Positions 44,846 through 53,242 of a stretch of DNA of 64,000 nt are shown one piece after another. The stretch's first letter is position 1, and each line of letters begins with the position of its first letter. This stretch comes from an uncultured Celeribacter sp. Lineage in GTDB: Bacteria > Pseudomonadota > Alphaproteobacteria > Rhodobacterales > Rhodobacteraceae. The stretch lies in contig NZ_OY780935.1 of the NCBI RefSeq assembly GCF_963675965.1, positions 1 through 64,000 on the forward strand. Direction: 5' to 3'. The notes under the pieces are model-generated. The model did not search any database. It was given only the letters and a program-made list of their open reading frames with translations, and was not told the DNA's origin. A program made the position numbers and the translations under genes.

Positions 44846-45364
44846 TTATTCCGTTTTTGTTCTGCGTCGTGTCATGGCGTTTTTGGACAATGCTTTGCGG
44901 CTTGCCATCTTGCGATAGTAGGCAACCATTTCTGCGCTCTGGCCAGTCACGGCCTGAATTTCAGCGTCAGAACACCCGGCCTCGGCCAGTCGAACGATTG
45001 CGAGTTTTCGAAGGCCGTGCAAAACGTATTTTTTAGCATCGTCTCCCAGGCTGGCTCGCCACTTTCGGAAGGCGCTTTCGATTGCGTCATAACCAAGTGG
45101 TTCTGTGAGGTTTTTGGAAAGTACGAAGGCACCTGCTTTCGGCGTGGCTGCAATGGTTTCCCGAAGTTCTTCGGGGCAGTACACCTCAAATTCTTTGCCG
45201 CCTTTTTCGTCGCGCACGCGCATCCATTCTCCTGAAAAGTGATCATGGTGCTTTCCGATTGCGGCGCTTGGCCTTCGTCCTGTCCCAACTGTGTTATTCC
45301 AGATGAAAGCACTTTCTCAACCCAATCTAGTGCGGTCAGAAAACTCCTCGATTGTCGGGGGCAT
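44846..45364 (-). pseudogene. decayed tyrosine integrase next to tRNA-Leu
   Basis: An open frame of 125 codons from 45223 carries the end of an integrase catalytic domain: HGLRKLAIVRLAEAG, then VTGQSAEMVAYYRKMA with the nucleophile Tyr. The same frame reads upstream without an ATG through EWMRVRDEKGG and VGTGRRPSAAIGKH, the Arg-I region. It is then interrupted by a TGA, and coding continues in a second frame as FLTALDWVEK and in a third as PTIEEF. At least two frameshifts are needed, at the TTTT run near 45345 and near 45310, and the N-terminal arm-binding domain is missing. Confidence 0.75.
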
Positions 45365-45597
45365 TGTCTTTCTGGAAATGGGGAAAGTTCGACAATAGCT
45401 CTATGATTTCTTCATGACGGAAAGCGCATATTTGAAAGGAAATGATCAGGAGATCATACGTGCGCCGAAAGCGGGCGGGGCGTTCAACACTGCGAATCAG
45501 GTTGCCGTGGAAGGAGTTGCAACGATATGGCTGACGGGTCGATTGGGGGGGCGTTTTTTCGACATCCGCTGTGCCTCTCTAGTATTTCCGGAGCGGT

Positions 45598-46989
45598 TCA
45601 GTCTCCGGAATAGGGCGCGAACCGCGAGCGGGTCGGATTGGTCGCCAACGGACGCCCGACCATCGGAAAGGCGCGCTGCGGACAGGCCGGACGTTCGCAG
45701 ACCTTGCAGCCTGCTCCGATCGGTGTCGCCAGATCTGGATTGCGCAAATTCAGTCCGCGCGCATAGATCAGTCGGTCCGCATGGGAAAGATCGCAGCCAA
45801 GTGCCACGGCAAAGCGTTTACGGGGGGTGCCATAGCCGCCTGCACCATGTTCGACGGTGCGCGCCACCCAGAGGTAACTGCGCCCGTCTGGCATCTGCGC
45901 CACCTGGGTCAAGGTCTCTCCGGGTTTTGAGAAGGCTTCATAGATATTCCAAAGCGGGCAGGAGCCGCCGAACCGGGAAAAGTGAAAATCCGTCGCGCTC
46001 TGGCGTTTCGAGATATTACCGGCATGATCCACCCGGATGAAAAAGAACGGCACGCCGCGCGCCTCCGGGCGTTGTAGTGTGGAGAGCCGGTGACATGTGG
46101 TTTCGAACCCGACCCCAAAACGCCGCCCCAAAAGCTCGACGTCATACTGCAGTTCCTCTGCTGCGTCGAGGAAGGCACGATACGGCAGGATCAGCGCGCC
46201 AGCAAAATAGTTCGCAAGTCCGATACGCAGCAAATCCCGGGCTTCCGCACCCTCCATCCTCGCCTCCAAGACAAGCCGATCCAGCGTGTCGGCTTGTTCC
46301 AAAAAGGCCAGTTGGGTGGCCATCTGAAACGCGCGCTGACCCGCATTCAGATGAGATGCGAGATGGAGGATGCGCGCGCTTTCATCAAAGCGGCGGAGGC
46401 TTTCCGCTTCAGCGTCCAGGGCGAGACGCAACCCGTGCCGACCAGCGAGACGGTCGATCAACCCCTCGGTCATGCGGCCATGGGGCAGGCGGTTGCCGAT
46501 CTCTTCGGCTGCGCGATCGAGGTCGGGAATGTAATTGCGATGTTCATAGAAATAGTCGCGCACGGCCTCAAACGCTGTGGGGTTGCTGCCGGACGAAGTA
46601 TCTCCACTGAGCTTACCGCTCAGTATGTCCATTCGTTCCGACATTTCCCGAAGTCGCGTCTGCATCGCGATGATCGTCCTGGCGACGCCGGGCATATTGG
46701 CGGCGATCTCGCGCACTTCTGCGAGTGAGGCGCCGGCCCCCTGATCTGCCAGAGCCGCACGGAGATCGGTGATGACGCGGGCCTCCTCGCCGCTGGAGAA
46801 CATCTGAACATCGAGACCGAATGCGGCGTTCAATTTGATCAGCACGGGCACGGTCAGAGGCCGCTGATTGTGCTCCATCTGGTTGAGGTAGCTGGGGGAG
46901 ATGTCGAGCGTCCGCGCCAAAGCGGCCTGCGTGATACCGCGTTCTTCTCGCAGGCGCTTCAGGCGAACCCCCATGTAGGCCTTTTTCAT
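45598..46989 (-). CDS. XRE/ScfR-family regulator facing the methylcitrate operon
   Basis: The 463-residue protein has an N-terminal XRE helix-turn-helix (about 8-62, RGITQAALARTLDISPSYLN), an IrrE/ImmA-like middle region (about 170-300) whose HExxH zinc motif is not evident, and a C-terminal ScfR/DUF2083-type domain. The C-terminus has four Cys: GCDLSH, then Cys-x2-Cys-x4-Cys in GCKVCERPAC. This pattern is compatible with an iron-sulfur cluster, as reported for mycobacterial PrpR of the same family. It starts 164 bp from the thioesterase-prpDCB operon, divergently, so it most likely senses a short-chain acyl-CoA and controls that operon. AAGGAA precedes the ATG. Confidence 0.88.
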   Translation of the reverse strand: MKKAYMGVRLKRLREERGITQAALARTLDISPSYLNQMEHNQRPLTVPVLIKLNAAFGLDVQMFSSGEEARVITDLRAALADQGAGASLAEVREIAANMPGVARTIIAMQTRLREMSERMDILSGKLSGDTSSGSNPTAFEAVRDYFYEHRNYIPDLDRAAEEIGNRLPHGRMTEGLIDRLAGRHGLRLALDAEAESLRRFDESARILHLASHLNAGQRAFQMATQLAFLEQADTLDRLVLEARMEGAEARDLLRIGLANYFAGALILPYRAFLDAAEELQYDVELLGRRFGVGFETTCHRLSTLQRPEARGVPFFFIRVDHAGNISKRQSATDFHFSRFGGSCPLWNIYEAFSKPGETLTQVAQMPDGRSYLWVARTVEHGAGGYGTPRKRFAVALGCDLSHADRLIYARGLNLRNPDLATPIGAGCKVCERPACPQRAFPMVGRPLATNPTRSRFAPYSGD

Positions 46990-47053
46990 TGCAATTCGTT
47001 CCTTCGATTTCAGAAAGTATTATTAACAAAATTCGCATGATTTCTGATTTATG

Positions 47054-47120
47054 TTAGCAAATATATTCATTTTCAGTAGTTTATATTGAATTTCGATCTG
47101 TGGAAAGATGGCTTTGCTAA
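47054..47120. promoter_or_regulatory. inverted TTAGCAAA / TTTGCTAA pair in the divergent promoter
   Basis: TTAGCAAA (47054-47061) and its exact reverse complement TTTGCTAA (47113-47120) lie 51 bp apart between the regulator and the thioesterase-prpDCB genes. They resemble the TTTGCAAA-type sites of RamB/PrpR-like regulators and are candidate operators. Confidence 0.5.
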
Positions 47121-47153
47121 TCTTGTAAATGTCCCAATCTCAGGCAGACGCAC

Positions 47154-47609
47154 ATGGCCCAGCCCGACACAGATCCGCAACGAACCGACCTGAAAACGGT
47201 CATGGTCGAAATGATTTTTCCGGATCAGTCCAATCACTACGGGACGCTCTTTGGCGGAAACGGTCTGTCGCTCATGGCCAAGGCCGCTTTCGTCGTGGCT
47301 ACGCGTCGGGCGGGCGGTTCCGTGGTGATGGCCCGTTCCGAAAGGGTCGATTTCACAACGCCGGTCCAGGTCGGAGAGCTTTTGGAGCTCACTGCCGAAG
47401 TGGTCCGTGTCGGGCGCTCTTCCATGAGTGTCATGGTTCATGGTGTGGCCGAAAATCTGAGCACGGCGCTGCGCCGTGATGTCTTGTCGGGACGGTTCGA
47501 GATGGTGGCGGTGGATGACGCTGGGCGTCCGCGCCGTATCGGTGCCGAGCGCAGGCAATCCTCCGTGGAGGAGACGACTAATCAAGGACAACAGCATGAA
47601 ACTGCATGA
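47154..47609 (+). CDS. acyl-CoA thioesterase (hotdog fold)
   Basis: The 151-residue product is a single hotdog-domain acyl-CoA thioesterase of the YciA/BACH type. It has MIFPDQSNHYGTLFGGNGL near the N-terminus and a basic RSERVDFTTPV stretch. It is the first gene of the methylcitrate operon and overlaps prpD by 14 bp. It may release excess propionyl-CoA or related acyl groups, but the substrate is inferred only from position. Confidence 0.85.
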   Translation: MAQPDTDPQRTDLKTVMVEMIFPDQSNHYGTLFGGNGLSLMAKAAFVVATRRAGGSVVMARSERVDFTTPVQVGELLELTAEVVRVGRSSMSVMVHGVAENLSTALRRDVLSGRFEMVAVDDAGRPRRIGAERRQSSVEETTNQGQQHETA

Positions 47610-49119
47610 GGTGCGGACTTATAAATCCGCAGAACATCTACCACGCGAAGATCAGCTTGCGTGGAAAATTTCCGAAGTGGCCGCCGACCCGGTCGCCGTG
47701 GAAGGGGACGTGACGGAGATGATCATCAACCGGGTGATCGACAACGCCGCTGTTGCCGCCGCCTCGGTGGCCCGTCGGCCTGTCGCTTCGGCGCGCGCAC
47801 AGGCGCTCAGTCATGTCTATGCGCCGGACAAAATTGGCGGGGCGACGGTGTTCGGTATGTCTTTGGACAGTCGCGTCAGCCCAGAATGGGCCGCCTGGGC
47901 CAATGGTGTTGCGGTGCGGGAGCTGGATTTCCACGACACATTCCTGGCAGCCGAATATTCCCACCCTGGCGACAATATTCCGCCGATCCTCGCCGTAGCA
48001 CAGCATTGCGGTTTGTCGGGTCAGGACTTGATCCGCGGCCTTGCAACCGGCTATGAAGTTCAGGTCGATCTTGTGAAAGGCATGTGCCTGCACGAACACA
48101 AAATCGACCACATCGCCCACCTCGGGCCGTCAGCGGCAGCCGGAATCGGCACAGCGCTGAAACTTCCGACCGAGGTGATTTTTCAGGCGGTGCAGCAGGC
48201 GCTTCACACCACCACCACCACGCGGCAGTCGCGTAAAGGGGAGATTTCAAGCTGGAAAGCCTATGCGCCGGCTTTTGCCGGGAAAATGGCGATTGAGGCC
48301 GTGGACCGTTGTATGCGTGGCGAGGGCGCGCCGAGCCCTGCGTGGGAAGGCGAAGACGGGTTCATCGCCTGGCTTCTGGGCGGCCCGCAGGCGATCTATC
48401 ATGTGCCGCTGCCCGAAAAAGGCGAGGCGAAACGTGCGATCCTCGACACCTATACCAAGGAGCATTCCGCCGAATATCAATCGCAGGCCCTGATCGATCT
48501 GGCGCGCCGTATGCGCGACAAGGTGGGGGATCTGAACAAGGTGAAGTCCATTCTGATCGAGACTTCGCATCACACCCATTACGTGATCGGCACGGGGGCG
48601 AACGATCCGCAGAAGATGGATCCGAATGCCTCGCGCGAGACACTGGATCACTCAATTATGTATATCTTCGCCGTCGCGCTCGAAGATGGCGGTTGGCACC
48701 ATGTCGCATCTTACACGCCCGAGCGGGCCAAACGGCCCTCGACCGTGGCGCTCTGGCACAAGATCTCGACCGCAGAGAGCCCGGAATGGACGCGGCGTTA
48801 TCATGCGCATGACCCGAAAGACAAGGCTTTTGGCGGGCGGGTTACGATCACACTCGATGACGGATCAAAAGTGGTCGACGAACTGGCGATTGCCGATGCA
48901 AACCCGCTGGGTGCACGGCCTTTCACGCGTCCAAATTATGTCAAGAAGTTCCTGACTTTGTCCGACGGCATAATCGCGCCGGATGAGCAGCAGCGCTTCC
49001 TCGATGCAGTGGAAAATCTTGCCGATCTGAAAGCGGATCAACTGCATTGGCTGAACTTTACGGTCGCACCAGAACAGCTTGGTGCACCGCGTCCTAAGGG
49101 AATTTTCGACTGGCGTTAA
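47596..49119 (+). CDS. prpD: 2-methylcitrate dehydratase PrpD
   Basis: The 507-residue MmgE/PrpD-family product dehydrates 2-methylcitrate to 2-methyl-cis-aconitate. Family landmarks include AWANGVAVRELDFHDTFLA, GYEVQVDLVKGMCL and a TTTTRQSRKGEISSWKAY stretch. The ATG at 47596 is preceded by AAGGA and overlaps the thioesterase end by 14 bp. It is followed by prpC and prpB, completing the cycle except for aconitase. Confidence 0.93.
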   Translation: MKLHEVRTYKSAEHLPREDQLAWKISEVAADPVAVEGDVTEMIINRVIDNAAVAAASVARRPVASARAQALSHVYAPDKIGGATVFGMSLDSRVSPEWAAWANGVAVRELDFHDTFLAAEYSHPGDNIPPILAVAQHCGLSGQDLIRGLATGYEVQVDLVKGMCLHEHKIDHIAHLGPSAAAGIGTALKLPTEVIFQAVQQALHTTTTTRQSRKGEISSWKAYAPAFAGKMAIEAVDRCMRGEGAPSPAWEGEDGFIAWLLGGPQAIYHVPLPEKGEAKRAILDTYTKEHSAEYQSQALIDLARRMRDKVGDLNKVKSILIETSHHTHYVIGTGANDPQKMDPNASRETLDHSIMYIFAVALEDGGWHHVASYTPERAKRPSTVALWHKISTAESPEWTRRYHAHDPKDKAFGGRVTITLDDGSKVVDELAIADANPLGARPFTRPNYVKKFLTLSDGIIAPDEQQRFLDAVENLADLKADQLHWLNFTVAPEQLGAPRPKGIFDWR

Positions 49120-49164
49120 AAGGCATTTCAGGCCGGATTTCAGGCCAGAGTTTAGGGAGGAAAA

Positions 49165-50337
49165 ATGATGACTGGTTCCGTCAAGAAACCGAAAAAATCC
49201 GTGGCGCTTTCGGGCGTCACGGCAGGCAACACCGCGCTGTGCTCTGTCGGACAAAGCGGAAATGACCTGCATTATCGCGGCTATGATATTCTTGATCTCG
49301 CGGAGAGTTGCGAGTTCGAAGAGGTTGCGCATCTTTTGATCCACGGCAGCCTGCCATCTGCCGCGGAGCTTGACGCCTACAAGGCCAAGCTCAAGGCGCT
49401 CAGGGGCCTGCCGAAAGCCGTGCGCAAGACGTTGGAGGCGATCCCGGCGGCAGCACATCCAATGGATGTGTTGCGCTCCGGGGTTTCTGCGATGGGCTGC
49501 GCCTTGCCCGAAGCCACCGATCACAATACTCCCGGCGCCCGCGACATTGTGGATAGATTGATTGCGGCGCAGGGGTCGATGCTGCTTTACTGGTATCACT
49601 ATGCCCAGAACGGTCGACGCATCGATGTGGAGACCGAAGACGACAGCATTGCCGGGCATTTCCTGCATCTGTTGCATGGCAAGCAGGCCAGCGAAGACGA
49701 GGTTCGCGCGATGCATGTGACTCTGAACCTCTATGCCGAGCATGAGTTCAACGCCTCGACCTTCACCGCGCGCTCCATCGCGGGCACCGGGGCGGATGTC
49801 TATTCCGCCATTACGGGGGCGATCGGCGCGCTACGAGGGCCGAAACATGGCGGCGCCAACGAGGTCGCTTTCGAGATTCAGAAACGCTACGAGACGCCGG
49901 AAGAAGCCGAGAGCGACATTCGAGTGCGCGTGGAGAACAAGGAGGTTGTGATCGGGTTTGGTCATCCGGTCTACACTGTCTCAGACCCGCGCAATGTGGT
50001 GATCAAACGCATCGCCCGGCACCTGTCGGAAGCGTCGGGGTCAATGAAAATGTACGAGATTGCCGAGCGGATCGAGGTCGTGATGATGGATGCCAAACGC
50101 ATGTTCCCGAACCTCGACTGGTATTCTGCCGTTTCCTATCATCTGTTGGGTGTGCCGACAGCGATGTTTACACCGATTTTCGTCATTGCCCGGACCACGG
50201 GCTGGGGCGCGCATGTGATCGAGCAGCGGATCGACAACAAGATCATTCGCCCCTCGGCCAATTATGTCGGTCCCGAAAGCCGCGCCTTCCTGCCGCTCGG
50301 GCGGCGGGGCGCTGAATTTCCCAGAGCAGCGGAGTGA
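49165..50337 (+). CDS. prpC: 2-methylcitrate synthase (citrate synthase family)
   Basis: The 390-residue product condenses propionyl-CoA with oxaloacetate. It has citrate-synthase active-site regions: a His in IPAAAHPMDVLRSG, GALRGPKHGGANE, and GFGHPVYTVSDPR with a further His. AGGGAGGAAAA precedes the ATG. Placement between prpD and prpB, and length, support PrpC over the housekeeping citrate synthase. Confidence 0.93.
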   Translation: MMTGSVKKPKKSVALSGVTAGNTALCSVGQSGNDLHYRGYDILDLAESCEFEEVAHLLIHGSLPSAAELDAYKAKLKALRGLPKAVRKTLEAIPAAAHPMDVLRSGVSAMGCALPEATDHNTPGARDIVDRLIAAQGSMLLYWYHYAQNGRRIDVETEDDSIAGHFLHLLHGKQASEDEVRAMHVTLNLYAEHEFNASTFTARSIAGTGADVYSAITGAIGALRGPKHGGANEVAFEIQKRYETPEEAESDIRVRVENKEVVIGFGHPVYTVSDPRNVVIKRIARHLSEASGSMKMYEIAERIEVVMMDAKRMFPNLDWYSAVSYHLLGVPTAMFTPIFVIARTTGWGAHVIEQRIDNKIIRPSANYVGPESRAFLPLGRRGAEFPRAAE

Positions 50338-50340
50338 AAC

Positions 50341-51255
50341 ATGACCTATTTGATTGCAGACGATCTGCCCGCAGAAAGCGCCGGCCGACGGTTTCGCAAG
50401 GCGCTGAATGACCCTGGTATTCTGCGGCTGCCGGGCGCGCATAACGGTCAGTCCGCGCTTCAGGCGAAGGCGGCTGGGTTCGGGTCGCTGTACCTTTCGG
50501 GGGCAGCAATGACAGCGTCCATGGGCCTGCCGGATCTCGGCATCATCACCGTGGATGAGGTGTGTTTCTTCATTCGGCAGATTGCGCGGGCGTCGGGCCT
50601 GCCACTTCTGGTCGATGGCGACACAGGCTACGGTGAAGCGCTCAATGTCATGCATATGGTGCGCAGCTTCGAGGAATCCGGGGCAGGGGCCGTCCATCTG
50701 GAAGATCAGCTTTTGCCTAAAAAATGCGGCCATCTGAACGACAAAAAACTCGCCCCAGCGGCGGATATGGCAGCGAAAGTGGCGGCGGCGGCCAAGGCAT
50801 CGCGTGATCTCGTCATCATTGCCCGCACCGATGCGGCGGCGTCTGAGGGGATCGAAGGGGCCGTGGCCCGCGCGAATCTCTATGTCGAAGCCGGGGCCGA
50901 TGCGATCTTCCCCGAGGCGCTGACCTCAGTCGAGATGTTCAAAGAGATGCGCGCGGCCCTTCCCGGTGTCAAACTCTTGGCCAATATGACAGAGTTCGGG
51001 CGTACGCCTGCGCTTACGGCCAAAGAATTCGAAGATCTGGGCTATGACATGGTGATCTGGCCGGTGTCCTCGCTCAGGGTCGCCAACAAGGCGCAGGAAA
51101 AGCTCTACGCGGCACTTGCCCGCGATGGGGCGACCACGGCGATGATCCCGGAGATGCAGACTCGCAAAGAGCTCTATGAGACCATCGGGCTGAACAGCTT
51201 CGAAGCGCTCGACCGCTCAATCGCGGCTTCGGTTGCACCAGAGTGGGCGACCTGA
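50341..51255 (+). CDS. prpB: 2-methylisocitrate lyase
   Basis: The 304-residue product splits 2-methylisocitrate into pyruvate and succinate. It has the isocitrate-lyase-superfamily catalytic motif KKCGH and the metal-site region VDGDTGYGEALN. It begins three bases after the prpC stop, so it is the last gene of the thioesterase-prpDCB operon. A decayed methyltransferase lies convergently after it. Confidence 0.94.
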   Translation: MTYLIADDLPAESAGRRFRKALNDPGILRLPGAHNGQSALQAKAAGFGSLYLSGAAMTASMGLPDLGIITVDEVCFFIRQIARASGLPLLVDGDTGYGEALNVMHMVRSFEESGAGAVHLEDQLLPKKCGHLNDKKLAPAADMAAKVAAAAKASRDLVIIARTDAAASEGIEGAVARANLYVEAGADAIFPEALTSVEMFKEMRAALPGVKLLANMTEFGRTPALTAKEFEDLGYDMVIWPVSSLRVANKAQEKLYAALARDGATTAMIPEMQTRKELYETIGLNSFEALDRSIAASVAPEWAT

Positions 51256-51257
51256 TC

Positions 51258-51500
51258 TCAGGCGCTTTTGTGCTGGGTGTGCCGCGCGGAAATATGATCG
51301 GAGCCGATGCCATAGCAGCCGCCGATCAGCGTCGCACCCGCTATGGTCCAGATATCGGTCCAGAACGCGGGGAGCACCTCATATGCCTCCCCGTCCTTGC
51401 CACGGGCGGTGAAGATATTGACATAGACCCCTATGGGCAGATTGAGGCCGTCCGTCATCACGTCAATGCCGCGCCGCCCCGAAAAACAAGGTCCAAGGCA
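51258..51500 (-). pseudogene. C-terminal remnant of a homocysteine S-methyltransferase (BmtA/MmuM type)
   Basis: The minus-strand frame reads RRGIDVMTDGLNLPIGVYVN and later AGATLIGGCYGIGSDHI, which match the end of betaine- or methylmethionine-homocysteine methyltransferases. The family zinc motif is GGCC; here it is GGCY (codon TAT), so one zinc ligand is lost. The N-terminal two thirds are absent, and coding similarity stops near an IS3-like remnant at about 51500. It is therefore dead. The frame stays open to 51554. Confidence 0.7.
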
Positions 51501-51940
51501 CGTCTCTAGCCCTGATCCGCATGGGTCCATGCAGCAAATCCGCCGGATCGCCAACCGCGCCTTCGATGACCCGGTTCAGGCTGCGCACAACGCTCCGGGC
51601 AGTCAGCGAGAAGTCGACCTCAATCCCCAGCCCTTGCGATTGAAGTCGTCCAGTACATTCAGGTCGCGGAAAGGCCGGCCAACTGCAAGTTGATCGACCA
51701 TGAAGTCCATCGACCAGATTTGGTTCGGCCGTCAGGAACCGTCAGCATATCGGGTTTGGGCCGCTTCGGCCACTTCTTTGCCCTGATGCGCAGGTTTAGC
51801 TCAAGCGCGCAGTAGATGCGATAGGCGCGCTTGTTGTTCCCATTCCATGCTTTTGGCTCGGGCATACCAATTGTCCGCATCTTAATCGGCATCGACAAAG
51901 GGCACATCGTGTTGTTCGGAAAATCGGATGTTTTCATCCT
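51500..51940 (-). pseudogene. IS3-family transposase (OrfB) remnant
   Basis: The minus strand carries pieces of an IS3 integrase-type transposase in shifting frames. They are NNKRAYRIYCALELNLRIRA and KPDMLTVPDG in one frame, then IWSMDFMVDQLAVGRPFRDL and NVLDDFNR in a second, and IEVDFSLTARSVVRSLNRVI in a third. The N-terminal half, the DDE active-site end and any clear terminal inverted repeats are missing. The remaining 51940-52098 stretch before the metR promoter shows no gene. Confidence 0.75.
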
Positions 51941-52099
51941 TGCGTAGGAGGTATTTTTTATCCGGATGGATGTTTGGATTTTAGAAAAGATCGTGTAATC
52001 GCGTCTTCGACGCGGTCATCGCTTCCATCAACTCGCGGGAACAGGGCGCACATCCACAGGGCATACATCAGGGTTGGTTATGACCTCGGAATAGGGTTA

Positions 52100-52117
52100 T
52101 GTCAGAGGTGTATGACA
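52100..52117. promoter_or_regulatory. TGTCA/TGACA inverted half-sites before metR
   Basis: TGTCA (52100-52104) and TGACA (52113-52117) are inverted with an eight-base spacer directly upstream of the metR start. They share the ATGAC/GTCAT core seen in the stronger repeat upstream of mesX, and may allow autoregulation. Confidence 0.35.
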
Positions 52118-52131
52118 AGGATTCATGATCA

Positions 52132-53004
52132 GTGATCGATCTTCAGCCGCTGGCCATTCTGCGTGAAATTGACCGAACAGGCAGTCTGACTCAGGCCGCC
52201 GATAAATTATTTCTGACGCAATCCGCCGTCAGCCATGCCATTCGGCGTTTCGAAGAACGCTATGAGGTGAAACTCTGGAAGCGCGAAGGTCACAAACTGC
52301 GCCTGACCCCGGCGGGGGAGTATCTTCTGGGGTTGGCCAATCGCGTGTTGCCGCAGCTTGAATATGGCGCCGTGGTGCTTGAGGATTATGCCCGCGGGCG
52401 GCGCGGCGCGATCCGGGTGGGAATGGAATGCCACCCCTGCCAAGACTGGCTGATGCGCGTGGTCGATCCGTTTCTGTCGCAATGGCCCGATGTGGATTTA
52501 GACGTGACGACAGCCTTTCAGTTCGGCGGCCTGGCCGCGCTTTTGAGCCATGAAATCGACATTCTAGTCACTCCCGATCCGGTCGAACAGCCGGGGGTCG
52601 AGTATCAGCCGGTCTTTGACTATGAGTTGGTTCTGGCCGTGGCCGACACCCATCCGCTGGCGGGCAAAGATCGGGCAGAACCGGCGGATCTGGCGGGGGA
52701 AACCCTGATTACCTATCCGGTCTCCCGCGAGAGGCTTGATATTTATACCCAATTCCTGATTCCCGCCCATGCCCTGCCACGCCGACATCGAACTGTGGAA
52801 ACCACCGATCTGATGCTGCGGCTGGTGGCGTCGGGCCGTGCGGTTAGCGCAACGCCAGATTGGTTGCTGCGCGAAGCCAAGGGGGTGTGGGGCGTACGTC
52901 TGGGGCAGGGGATAGCAAAGTCGATTCATTTGGGTCATCGTAAGGGGGAACGCCCCAATTATCTGAGCGGCTTCATGGAACTGGCTGCCACCGTGGAAAT
53001 CTGA
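52132..53004 (+). CDS. metR: MetR-like LysR family regulator
   Basis: The 290-residue LysR-type protein starts with GTG at 52132 and has the winged HTH at about 5-62 (AADKLFLTQSAVSHAIRRFE). The effector domain matches MetR more than generic LysR proteins, with VGMECHPCQDWLM, and QFGGLAALLSHEIDILVTPD. E. coli MetR responds to homocysteine. Here it precedes mesX and mesD, 238 bp away, so it is the likely activator of that methionine synthase. The preceding 51940-52131 stretch has no gene. Confidence 0.85.
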   Translation: MIDLQPLAILREIDRTGSLTQAADKLFLTQSAVSHAIRRFEERYEVKLWKREGHKLRLTPAGEYLLGLANRVLPQLEYGAVVLEDYARGRRGAIRVGMECHPCQDWLMRVVDPFLSQWPDVDLDVTTAFQFGGLAALLSHEIDILVTPDPVEQPGVEYQPVFDYELVLAVADTHPLAGKDRAEPADLAGETLITYPVSRERLDIYTQFLIPAHALPRRHRTVETTDLMLRLVASGRAVSATPDWLLREAKGVWGVRLGQGIAKSIHLGHRKGERPNYLSGFMELAATVEI

Positions 53005-53027
53005 CTGCTCCCTGTGAGGCATTCACA

Positions 53028-53046
53028 ACATGACGGTCAGTCATGT
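53028..53046. promoter_or_regulatory. perfect inverted repeat ACATGAC-N5-GTCATGT, candidate MetR operator
   Basis: ACATGAC (53028-53034) and GTCATGT (53040-53046) are exact reverse complements with a five-base spacer. This is the size of a LysR-type site, and it lies between metR and mesX. Confidence 0.55.
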
Positions 53047-53094
53047 ATTTCTGAAATATTATCATTTTTATTCATGATTATCTTCGCGCATACA

Positions 53095-53205
53095 GCCACG
53101 GAACTGCTTTGGTCCCCGAGACCACGGCTTCCGCACGCTACATGACGACGACCAACTGAGACACCGGCCCCGAGACGGGCAAGCTTTGACGTAAACGTCC
53201 GGACC
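53095..53205 (+). promoter_or_regulatory. structured leader upstream of mesX
   Basis: CGGAA (53099-53103) pairs with TTCCG (53129-53133) around an inner GGTC/GACC hairpin (53111-53114, 53120-53123). GACGT/ACGTC (53188-53192, 53195-53199) form a second short hairpin. It could be an RNA leader. It does not match any riboswitch consensus I know. Confidence 0.3.
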
Positions 53206-53242
53206 CGCCTTGGGCCTCAGGCAAAGAGGATACGCGATCACC

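Noticed and set aside
45414..46040. 208-codon plus-strand frame beside the integrase remnant
   Set aside because: Most of it is antisense to the ScfR-type regulator and the product shows no recognisable motif.
51500..51940. Intact insertion sequence
   Set aside because: The transposase is broken in three frames, and neither terminal inverted repeats nor a target duplication could be seen.
53005..53242. SAM-type riboswitch before mesX
   Set aside because: Hairpins are present, but the conserved cores of the SAM-II and SAM/SAH classes were not found by eye; kept only as a structured leader.
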